Source of the DNA: an uncultured Christensenellaceae bacterium
GTDB lineage: Bacteria > Bacillota > Clostridia > Christensenellales > Borkfalkiaceae
DNA length: 64,000 nt
Assembly: GCA_910588645.1 (NCBI GenBank)
Contig: CAJUOY010000002.1
Location: 42,294-106,293 of the forward strand
Direction: 5' to 3'
The position numbers and the translations under genes are program-made. This document shows positions 25,222-32,144 of this stretch, one piece after another; position 1 is the stretch's first letter; each line of letters starts with the position of its first letter. The notes beneath the pieces are model-generated. The model saw only the letters and a program-made list of their open reading frames with translations. It was not told the origin of the DNA and made no database searches.

Positions 25222-25765
25222 AGAGAATGAACCTTGCGAAAAGGATTTAATAAAAGTCGCGGTAAGAGAAAACAGGGCGGAAGAGCTGGAAAAAATTTAT
25301 TCGACTTTTTTATGGAAAAAAGTCAGTACCGAGGAGAGAAGGCGCGGCAATATCCGCGATCTGACTTTTTCGCGGCCGCACAAAATAAAGAACAAGGACG
25401 ACTTACAATACTTGCAAGTCGCCGCGGAAAATTTATTCAATGATCTGGACGAACTGGAAAGCAACAAACGCGCGGGTTCCGTTGCGTTGGGGCTATGTTT
25501 GGGAATTATAAGCGTTTTCATAATACTTTATGGTATACATCTTTCCGTAGTAATAAACACCGTAGAAAGCATAGCTTGGGGGTGTGTCGTCTGTTTCTTC
25601 GGCGCGGCGCTTTGCGTGCTTGCCGTTGTGGGCGCGTACAGATACAACCGTGCCAAGCGCGAGATATGCGAAAAGATAATTGAGGAAAAGACGGGTGAAA
25701 TTCTGTCTATTTTAGAGGAAGCCGCAACCTTTGTAAGCGAGGAAAGTGAAGATGAGCGCAAGTAG
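25214..25765 (+). CDS. Two-span membrane protein, function unknown
   Basis: 183 residues. A charged cytosolic N-terminal half (RENRAEELEKIYSTFLWKK, later LQVAAENLFNDLDELESNKR) looks coiled-coil-like. Two adjacent membrane segments follow (VALGLCLGIISVFIILYGI and GCVVCFFGAALCVLAVVGAY), then a helical acidic tail (EKTGEILSILEEAATFVSEES). It overlaps both neighbours by 8 and 14 bases, so it is coupled to the upstream membrane protein and to cardiolipin synthase. No known family recognised. Confidence 0.7.
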   Translation: MNEENEPCEKDLIKVAVRENRAEELEKIYSTFLWKKVSTEERRRGNIRDLTFSRPHKIKNKDDLQYLQVAAENLFNDLDELESNKRAGSVALGLCLGIISVFIILYGIHLSVVINTVESIAWGCVVCFFGAALCVLAVVGAYRYNRAKREICEKIIEEKTGEILSILEEAATFVSEESEDERK

Positions 25766-27332
25766 AAGACATTCCGATAAACTTAAATCGGCTTACAAGT
25801 TTGACGGAAACGCCGTAAAGGTCAAGACCGAAACCGTAGGGTTGAGGCCGCTGAAAACGATTTTCGTCGGGTTACTGATAATTTTGCAGTTGGCAATAAT
25901 AATATGTCTGAACGTCTGGTTTGGAATGGCGTTTGAAATTTATTTGCTGATTTCCGTTATTTTCAGTTTGATGACCTGTATATATTGTCTGTCGTCTTCA
26001 AAAAACGGATTATCCAAAGCGGTGTGGGTTATGATACTGCTTCTCGGCGCAAGCTTCGGATTTATAGTATATTGGCTGTCCGATGAGAGGATATTTTTTT
26101 ACAGACCTAAAAAGCGTTATCGGGCTATTTTCGATAGAACCGACAAATTCTGTCCCGAATACAGACCTGTAAATTCCTCCGTATGTGTACAAAACGACTG
26201 TGATTATTTGTACACGGCGGGTAAATTCGCTGCGTACACCGCTACTCAAATTAAGTATTTTCCGTCAGGCACACAGCTTTTTGACGACGTTCTCGAAAGA
26301 CTGAAAGGAGCGGAAAAATTTGTTTTTATAGAATACTTTATAATTTCGGACGGCAGACTGTTGGATAAAATTGTCGGCATACTTTCAAAAAAGGCGGCGT
26401 GCGGGGTAGACGTGCGCATAATATACGACGATATGGGCAGTCACAGCGTTTTATCCCGCAAGATGAAAATGAAAATCCGCCGGGCGGGGATAAAGCTTAC
26501 CGCCTACAACAGGCTTGTTCCATTTTTCAACGTGGCGTTAAATTACCGCGATCACCGCAAGATGATAGTGGTAGACGGCAAGACCGCCTATTCGGGAGGA
26601 AGCAACCTTGCGGACGAGTACGTTAACGAAAAGCGTATGCACGGGTATTGGAAGGACACGGGCGTGCGCATCGACGGGGAAGCTGTGGACGGGATGAGCT
26701 TAATATTTTTGCGGCAATGGGAATATCTTTCGGGTATCAAGGAAGATTATACTCCGTTTTTCGGAAATTATGAAAAGTTTCCCAACTCGTCGGTTGTCGC
26801 GCCGTATGCGGACGGACTCGACTTTGAAAAGAACGTCGGCAAAAACGTCTATGAAAATATTATTTCCGGCGCAAAAGAAAGGCTGTGGATTATGACGCCG
26901 TACTTTATTCCTGATGAAATAATTACGGGGCTATTAAAAAATAAAGCCGCTTCAAACGTGGATGTAAGAATAATCTTACCCGAAGTTCCCGATAAGGCGT
27001 TTGCCTATGCTGTGACAAGAAACAATGCGGAAAAACTTATTGGTTGCGGGGTTAAAATTTATTGTATGAAGCACAGCTTCGTTCACAGTAAATTGATACT
27101 GACCGAAAACTGCGCCGTGATAGGCTCTATAAATATGGATCTGCGCAGTTTCTTCCAACAGTTTGAATGCGCCGTTTATACCGACGACGCGGGCGTAATG
27201 CAAGATATAGAAAAGGATTTTGAAGATACATTCGGCAAATCTGAGACAATAGACGAGGATAACGGCAGACGGTCCAAGTTGCGCAACAGGGCACTTGCCG
27301 GAGTCTTGCAGATATTCGCACCCCTGATGTAA
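25752..27332 (+). CDS. cls: Cardiolipin synthase (PLD superfamily)
   Basis: 526 residues from the ATG at 25752 (GAGG about 9 bases upstream); a GTG at 25746 is possible. Two N-terminal membrane segments precede two phospholipase-D active sites. The first is HRKMIVVDGKTAYSGGSN, the second HSKLILTENCAVIGSIN; each has the HxK(x)4D pattern (second site with E in place of D). The enzyme joins two phosphatidylglycerols into cardiolipin at the membrane. It overlaps the preceding gene by 14 bases and is followed 10 bases later by a DUF2238-like membrane protein. Confidence 0.95.
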   Translation: MSASRRHSDKLKSAYKFDGNAVKVKTETVGLRPLKTIFVGLLIILQLAIIICLNVWFGMAFEIYLLISVIFSLMTCIYCLSSSKNGLSKAVWVMILLLGASFGFIVYWLSDERIFFYRPKKRYRAIFDRTDKFCPEYRPVNSSVCVQNDCDYLYTAGKFAAYTATQIKYFPSGTQLFDDVLERLKGAEKFVFIEYFIISDGRLLDKIVGILSKKAACGVDVRIIYDDMGSHSVLSRKMKMKIRRAGIKLTAYNRLVPFFNVALNYRDHRKMIVVDGKTAYSGGSNLADEYVNEKRMHGYWKDTGVRIDGEAVDGMSLIFLRQWEYLSGIKEDYTPFFGNYEKFPNSSVVAPYADGLDFEKNVGKNVYENIISGAKERLWIMTPYFIPDEIITGLLKNKAASNVDVRIILPEVPDKAFAYAVTRNNAEKLIGCGVKIYCMKHSFVHSKLILTENCAVIGSINMDLRSFFQQFECAVYTDDAGVMQDIEKDFEDTFGKSETIDEDNGRRSKLRNRALAGVLQIFAPLM

Positions 27333-27342
27333 AGGAGTTAAA

Positions 27343-28062
27343 ATGAAAACCAAAAAAAATATAGTTGAGTTTATACCTTTTTTCGCTCTTTTGGCGGCAA
27401 GCGTAGTTACGCTTTTGATATATTTGCTTGCAATGGGGGAGAGAGATCCCGTCAGGATTTCTGAAGCTTGTGTAATACCTTTAATTGCGTTGATTATCCC
27501 CGCGCTCAACAGAATTTTTAAAATAAATATTCCGTTCTCGTTCAACGTGGCTATTTGCATATTCTCGTTGTTGGCGGTGGATTTGGCTTCGGTATTGAAT
27601 TTTTACGCCGTTGTTCCTATATTTGATAAAATAATGCATACGGTGTTCGGAATAGTGGGCGGTTTCGGAATTACAATAATGTTGATGTACGGGCGGGGCG
27701 ATAAAATGAAACCCTGGTGTTTTTTCATAGTCGTTATGTTATCCGTATTGGGACTTGCGGCGCTGTGGGAAATTTACGAATATACCGCAAGCGCGATACT
27801 CGGTTCGGATATGCAGCGTTGGCTTCCCGATTTCGATAAATTCGGCGATATGACGGTAAGCGACTTTTTCAAAAATTATAATCCTTTATGGGATACCATA
27901 TGGGATATAATAGTGGCGGCGTTCGGCGTATTAATTTATTACGGCCTCATTTTTATCGACAAGTTGTGCGGCTATAAAGTGATGAAAAGCGTCTACGTAC
28001 AAATAAACGATAATAAAAAAATAGAGGAAAACGTTGTTGAAAGTGTGGACATATTAAAATAA
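27343..28062 (+). CDS. DUF2238-like membrane protein
   Basis: 239 residues with about six membrane segments. Three conserved polar blocks within the spans recall the DUF2238 (YjdF-like) family: FDKIMHTVFGIVGG, LAALWEIYEYTA and DTIWDIIVAAFG. Function of the family is unknown. AAAGGAG precedes the ATG. Last gene of the four-gene cluster, followed by a terminator. Confidence 0.7.
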   Translation: MKTKKNIVEFIPFFALLAASVVTLLIYLLAMGERDPVRISEACVIPLIALIIPALNRIFKINIPFSFNVAICIFSLLAVDLASVLNFYAVVPIFDKIMHTVFGIVGGFGITIMLMYGRGDKMKPWCFFIVVMLSVLGLAALWEIYEYTASAILGSDMQRWLPDFDKFGDMTVSDFFKNYNPLWDTIWDIIVAAFGVLIYYGLIFIDKLCGYKVMKSVYVQINDNKKIEENVVESVDILK

Positions 28063-28075
28063 AGTGATATAATTT

Positions 28076-28107
28076 AACCGACGGAAGAAAGTCCGTCGGT
28101 TTTTTTA
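28076..28107 (+). terminator. Terminator after the cls cluster
   Basis: 10-bp stem AACCGACGGA/TCCGTCGGTT with a 6-base loop, followed by a run of six more T. Confidence 0.9.
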
Positions 28108-28117
28108 AAGGCGCGAT

Positions 28118-29305
28118 ATGTTCGGTTTACTTATAGCAATTATTTATCTGAGCTTCATAAGTCTGGGTTTGCCGGATTCCCTTCTGGGCGCGGCCTGGCC
28201 TGTAATGCGCGTAGAGCTGGACGCGCCAGTCTCTTACGCAGGCATCATTTCTATGTTGATCTGCGCATGCACGATAGTTTCAAGTCTTTTGAGCGACAGG
28301 CTTACAAAAAAATTCGGTACAGGCCTTGTGACCGCTGTCAGCGTAGCGATAACCGCAGGCGCGCTTATCTGTTTTTCCCTTTCCAACGCTTTCTGGATGT
28401 TGGTTGTGTTTGCCGTTCCCTACGGTCTCGGCGCAGGCGGAGTGGACGCGTCTTTAAACAATTACGTTGCATTGCATCTGAAAAGCCGCCATATGAGTTG
28501 GCTTCACTGTATGTGGGGCGTCGGCGCTGCCGTGAGCCCTTACGTAATGAGTTTTGCTTTGACGAACGGCGAGGGGTGGAACCAAGGCTATCTCATAGTG
28601 GGAATTATTCAGATTTGTATTTCCGCTTTGCTCTTTGTAAGTCTGCCTATTTGGAAAAAGTGCGCAAAGCCTTCTGTTGAACAATGCTCGGACAGTACTG
28701 CGACAATGGAAAAGTTAAAGCCGCTTTCTTTTAAAGAGATAGTAAGCACGAGGGGCGCCGTCGCATGCTTTATTTGCTTTTTCTGTTACTGCGCTTTGGA
28801 GCAGACCACTATGTTGTGGGCAAGCAGTTATATGGTTACGTTCAACGGAATAAACGCCGAGGATGCGGCCAAATTCGCAAGTATGTTCTTTATAGGCATA
28901 ACAGTCGGAAGAGGTATAAACGGATTTCTCACCATAAAATTCGGCGATCGTACTCTTATAAGAGTCGGACAGTTTATTATACTAATAGGCGCTGTATTTA
29001 TAATTATTCCGTCGGTATGGGCGCTTACCGTTATAGGCTTTATATTGATAGGTTTGGGGTGCGCGCCTATATATCCATGTATAATACATATGACTCCGCA
29101 ACTTTTCGGCGAAGATAAATCGCAGGCTTTAATAGGCGTGCAGATGGCCAGCGCATATCTCGGTTCCTGTCTTGTGCCGCCCGTCTACGGACTGATTGCC
29201 GATAATTTGAGCGGTTACGCGTTGCCGTACTTTCTTTTGGCTTTCCTCGTATTGATGATAGTTATGCACGAGACGGTGGTTACTAAAACGCGGAGAAAAT
29301 CGTAG
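28118..29305 (+). CDS. Major facilitator superfamily transporter
   Basis: 395 residues and about 12 membrane segments. The first helix motif (SFISLGLPDSLLGAAWPVM) and the loop-2 basic motif (DRLTKKFGTG) are MFS hallmarks. GLGAGGVDASLNNYVAL and LHCMWGVGAAVSP in helices 4-5 are seen in the sugar-type YbjJ/FucP-like branch. The C-terminal half repeats the pattern (GRGINGFLTIKFGDRTLIRVG). The substrate is not readable from sequence. Single gene. Confidence 0.88.
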   Translation: MFGLLIAIIYLSFISLGLPDSLLGAAWPVMRVELDAPVSYAGIISMLICACTIVSSLLSDRLTKKFGTGLVTAVSVAITAGALICFSLSNAFWMLVVFAVPYGLGAGGVDASLNNYVALHLKSRHMSWLHCMWGVGAAVSPYVMSFALTNGEGWNQGYLIVGIIQICISALLFVSLPIWKKCAKPSVEQCSDSTATMEKLKPLSFKEIVSTRGAVACFICFFCYCALEQTTMLWASSYMVTFNGINAEDAAKFASMFFIGITVGRGINGFLTIKFGDRTLIRVGQFIILIGAVFIIIPSVWALTVIGFILIGLGCAPIYPCIIHMTPQLFGEDKSQALIGVQMASAYLGSCLVPPVYGLIADNLSGYALPYFLLAFLVLMIVMHETVVTKTRRKS

Positions 29306-29356
29306 GTCGGTATACTTACCTTCAAATGGCGCATATTATTTGCAGAAGGTAATGTT

Positions 29357-29509
29357 ATGAAGTTGAATTGCGGAGACGTTTGTCCCAAGAGCGGTTCCTA
29401 TAAGGTAATCGATTCCAAGGGCAGAGTTATCAATTCGGTTTACGTAGGCAAAGGACAGTCGATGCCCCCTACACAGTATTCCGACTGTCATTACGAAATA
29501 GAATCTTAA
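29357..29509 (+). CDS. YjzC-like 50-residue protein
   Basis: 50 residues (start MKLNCGDVCPKSGSY, end YEIES). It is preceded by AGAAGG at 7-base spacing and closed by a strong terminator, so it is a real mini-gene. The pattern G-x-x-C-P-x-SG-x-Y, a short 'D.KG' strand, then KGQSMPP resembles Bacillus YjzC-type small proteins (PKTGTY ... KGETFPP). Function is unknown. The three Cys could bind metal. Confidence 0.65.
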   Translation: MKLNCGDVCPKSGSYKVIDSKGRVINSVYVGKGQSMPPTQYSDCHYEIES

Positions 29510-29513
29510 TTTT

Positions 29514-29548
29514 TTCCCTCGGGCAATTATAGGTCCGAGGGAATTTTT
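29514..29548 (+). terminator. Terminator of the YjzC-like gene
   Basis: Stem TCCCTCGG/CCGAGGGA with a 12-base loop; an upstream T-run pairs weakly with the A side, and ATTTTTA follows. Confidence 0.8.
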
Positions 29549-29562
29549 ACCTTTTCGTACTG

Positions 29563-29591
29563 TTGACATTTAATGTGAAAAATGCTACATT
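29563..29591 (+). promoter_or_regulatory. Promoter of the DUF697-mscS pair
   Basis: TTGACA (29563-29568), 17-base spacer, TACATT (29586-29591). The expected RNA start (~29598) is only about 4 bases before the ATG. Confidence 0.75.
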
Positions 29592-29601
29592 AGTATTAAT
29601 T

Positions 29602-30642
29602 ATGGAAAAGAATGAAAATAATAAATCCGTAGTCGTTACCGATGAAAAGTCGGTTGAAGCCGACCGTATGACGATCTACGAGTACGAACAAAAATACGTC
29701 AAAAGGCAGAACGTCCGCGGGGCAAAAATTTTATTAAGACTTATAGCTTCGGTTTTGGGCGTGCTCTTATTTGCCTGTCTGTTTTTTATAACTTATAGGG
29801 TTTGGGAGATATACGAATATGCAGGCTATGCCGTAGGCGGCGTATGCGTAATACTGTACATAGTGCTTTTCATAGTCCCGCTTGTAAAAATAATGAAGTC
29901 GGAATACTTTATCGTGAACGTCAACGCCAAGACGGCCCGCGCGGCTAAAAATCATAATAGGCGCGTTCGCCGTGAAATTGCCGATAAAATGGTGGATTTT
30001 ACCGGCAAGGTGGAGGGCGTCGGTTGGTACGATTCGCAAATAGTCGGTGAAATGGCCATAGCTCTTCGTACAAATGACGATAAAAAGATAATGAAGTCTT
30101 TGACTGCGCTCTACACTGGCTGCGTTAAAAAGACCGCTAAGGATATGATTTTTAAAACGTCTATGAAGTCTGCTATGTACTCGGCGCTTTCTCAGACGAG
30201 CAAGGTTGACGCCGCGCTTGTTATTGTGCTGAATTTGCAGCTGGTTAAAGATTTGGTGTTTTTGTACGGATTCAGACCGTCGGACGCAAAGCTTATGAAG
30301 ATCTTCGGCAGAGTATTGCAAAACTCTTTAATTGCGTACGGTCTCGGCGGTGTCAAGATAGGTAACAGTATAGTCAAGACTATGGGCGACGTGGTAAGAA
30401 GCGTACCTATTTTGGGTTCGGCCATATCGGTACTTGTGGACTCGTCGGTGCAGGGACTTACCAACGGAGTTTTAACTGCGGTTATGGGTTATCAGACTAT
30501 AAGATACCTCAATCAGGAATATCGTTTGCAGGAAATTCTCGACGGCGTCGAGCTTGCGGAAACGGAAGAGGAGTTGAGGGAAACCTGCGTAGAGATTGAG
30601 GAAGAACTTAAAAAAGCTAAAAAAACTCCAAAGGTGGCATAG
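29602..30642 (+). CDS. DUF697-family membrane protein (YcjF-like)
   Basis: 346 residues. Two N-terminal membrane segments (LLRLIASVLGVLLFACLFFI and VGGVCVILYIVLFIVPLV) precede a helical DUF697 domain, with the family signature ALVIVLNLQLVKDLVFLYGFRPS and later VVRSVPILGSAISVLVD. The function of DUF697 proteins is unclear; some accompany GTPases or channels. The ATG lies ~4 bases from the predicted RNA start and has no ribosome site, so the message may be leaderless. The mscS gene follows with no gap, suggesting a joint membrane role. Confidence 0.78.
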   Translation: MEKNENNKSVVVTDEKSVEADRMTIYEYEQKYVKRQNVRGAKILLRLIASVLGVLLFACLFFITYRVWEIYEYAGYAVGGVCVILYIVLFIVPLVKIMKSEYFIVNVNAKTARAAKNHNRRVRREIADKMVDFTGKVEGVGWYDSQIVGEMAIALRTNDDKKIMKSLTALYTGCVKKTAKDMIFKTSMKSAMYSALSQTSKVDAALVIVLNLQLVKDLVFLYGFRPSDAKLMKIFGRVLQNSLIAYGLGGVKIGNSIVKTMGDVVRSVPILGSAISVLVDSSVQGLTNGVLTAVMGYQTIRYLNQEYRLQEILDGVELAETEEELRETCVEIEEELKKAKKTPKVA

Positions 30643-31635
30643 GTGAATAAAATGGCAAAAAGTATGAAAGAACAGGCCGAAGAGGTCAAAAAGAAGTTCA
30701 AAGGGCTGGGCCCCGTAAAAATTATCATTTTGATAATAATGATTATCGGTACGATATGCGCTTACGTTTTTTACGATTATATTTTCGGCGAAAAGAGCGT
30801 GTTCAAAGAGCCTATAACCGATCTCGGTTTTATTAACGCTATTTGGGGGGCTATACCTAAACTGATACAGGCGATACAGGCCGTTACGGTAATCCTTGTT
30901 ATCGCTACGCTTATAGTAATAGTGGTAAATAAGGTGCTTGTAAAAAATCAGCGCGAAATTACCGTAGCTAACCTTATAAGAAGCATAATTAAATGGCTCA
31001 CCGTTATAATTCTGATAATAACCGTGCTTGCTATTTGGGGCGTCGATACGACGGCATTAATCACAGGAGCCGGAGTAATTACGTTGATTGTCGGACTTGG
31101 AATGCAAAGCCTTATCGCAGACGTCGTCGCGGGACTTTTTATTGTTTTCGAAAACGAATTTAACGTCGGCGATATAATTACAATAAACGATTTTCGCGGA
31201 GAAGTCGTTTCGATAGGTATCCGTACAACCAAGCTTGTTGCGCTCGGCAACGTCAAGATATTCAACAACAGCGATATAAGGGGAGTACTCAATCAGTCGG
31301 CAGATCTTTCTACGGCCAAAACTCTTATTGACATAGAATACGGCGAATCTCTCGACCGCGTTGAAACCATTATAAAGGAAAAACTGTCGGGTATAGAAAT
31401 TGTCGGAAAGATAGGCGATATTTCATACGACGGAGTAGCCGCGCTGGGAGCTTCCGGCGTAACGTTGCAATTTACATGTAAGTGTCTTGAAAACGATATT
31501 TACGGAGTAGGAAGGGAATTGAACAAACAGCTTAAATTGATGTTCGATGAAAACGGCATTAATATTCCATTTAATCAACTAGTCGTTCACAGCGCCGACG
31601 AAGATAAAAAATCGGACAAGCATAATAAGAGTTAA
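30643..31635 (+). CDS. Small-conductance mechanosensitive channel (MscS family)
   Basis: 330 residues. Three N-terminal membrane segments are followed by the pore helix/beta-domain signature ALITGAGVITLIVGLGMQSL, then VGDIITINDFRGEVVSIGIRTTKL, typical of MscS/YnaI proteins. These gated pores release solutes on sudden osmotic down-shock. The GTG at 30643 directly abuts the upstream stop; an ATG at 30652 with AGGTGA before it is an equal alternative. It is co-transcribed with the DUF697 gene and ends at a large bidirectional hairpin. Confidence 0.93.
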   Translation: MNKMAKSMKEQAEEVKKKFKGLGPVKIIILIIMIIGTICAYVFYDYIFGEKSVFKEPITDLGFINAIWGAIPKLIQAIQAVTVILVIATLIVIVVNKVLVKNQREITVANLIRSIIKWLTVIILIITVLAIWGVDTTALITGAGVITLIVGLGMQSLIADVVAGLFIVFENEFNVGDIITINDFRGEVVSIGIRTTKLVALGNVKIFNNSDIRGVLNQSADLSTAKTLIDIEYGESLDRVETIIKEKLSGIEIVGKIGDISYDGVAALGASGVTLQFTCKCLENDIYGVGRELNKQLKLMFDENGINIPFNQLVVHSADEDKKSDKHNKS

Positions 31636-31655
31636 AATAAAAGTAAATTAAATAT

Positions 31656-31705
31656 AAAAACGGCGAAAGTCGGGCAATTTGTTTTTGCCCGACTTCCCCG
31701 TTTTT
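31656..31705. terminator. Large bidirectional hairpin between mscS and tRNA-Ser
   Basis: Stem AAAAACGG...CCGTTTTT closing an inner 10-bp stem AGTCGGGCAA/TTGCCCGACT. U-tracts are available on both strands. It ends at the first base of the tRNA CCA on the minus strand. Confidence 0.8.
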
Positions 31706-31792
31706 GGCGCAGAGAGAGGGATTCGAACCCCCGTACAGTTGCCCGTAACACGATTTCGAGTCGTGCGCGTTCGACCACTCCGCCATCTCTGC
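31705..31792 (-). tRNA. tRNA-Ser (anticodon CGA)
   Basis: 88 nt on the minus strand. Acceptor GCAGAGA/TCTCTGC with discriminator G and encoded CCA. The anticodon arm CACGA-CTCGAAA-TCGTG gives CGA (codon UCG). A long variable arm typical of class II tRNAs and a GGTTCGAATCC T-arm are present. Upstream on the same transcript lie two truncated copies of its 5' part. Confidence 0.97.
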
Positions 31793-31973
31793 GTAGGAAA
31801 TATTAAATTGAAGAGAGGAGTGGGAGAACGTGCAGCGTTCGTCGTAACGAAGCACGAAGTGCTTACCACTCCGCCATCTCTGCGTGGGAAATATTAAATT
31901 GAAGAGAGGAGTGGGAGAACGCGCAGCGTTCGTCGTACCGAAGCACGAATTGCTTGCCACTCCGCCATCTCTA
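31775..31973 (-). repeat. Tandem 91-bp repeat carrying 5' fragments of tRNA-Ser
   Basis: The 18-base block CCACTCCGCCATCTCTGC (tRNA-Ser 5' end, complement) occurs at 31775, 31866 and (ending CTA instead of CTGC) 31957, a period of 91. Each unit also carries the sequence upstream of the tRNA (GAAATATTAAATTGAAGAGAGG) and a GC-rich fold. The two units differ at about five positions. In RNA sense each pseudo-copy reads tRNA 5' part, a hairpin (AAGCAC-TTC-GTGCTT in one copy), a second small hairpin, then CCCACTCCTCTCT. That last block can pair with the AGAGA/GGAGTGG of the tRNA-like part. Confidence 0.85.
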
Positions 31974-31985
31974 CTTTACCTGATA

Positions 31986-32014
31986 ATTTTATAACATAAT
32001 GAAATAAATTTCAA
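31986..32014 (-). promoter_or_regulatory. Promoter of the pseudo-tRNA/tRNA-Ser transcript
   Basis: On the minus strand: TTGAAA (32009-32014), 17-base spacer, TAAAAT (31986-31991). It lies upstream of both repeat units, so these are transcribed ahead of the tRNA. Confidence 0.65.
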
Positions 32015-32117
32015 GCGTTTTTATGTTATTTTAAAAATTATTTTCTTATTACTCAAAATGCTTGTGTTTAACTCGCGGATTAGTGTCTGCGCTTAAAATA
32101 ATCAAGCTAAAAGGAAA

Positions 32118-32142
32118 AAGGAAGCAATTAATTTGCTTCCTT
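32118..32142 (-). terminator. Terminator of the dnaD-like gene
   Basis: 10-bp stem AAGGAAGCAA/TTGCTTCCTT with a 5-base loop, followed on the minus strand by TTTCCTTTT. Confidence 0.8.
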
Positions 32143-32144
32143 CA

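Noticed and set aside
31775..31973. CRISPR-like array
   Set aside because: Only two 91-bp units with near-identical whole sequence, no spacers, and the repeat is derived from the adjacent tRNA-Ser.
31700..32014. Integration site (att) of a mobile element at tRNA-Ser
   Set aside because: The duplicated part is the 5' end, not the 3' end, of the tRNA and no integrase lies nearby.
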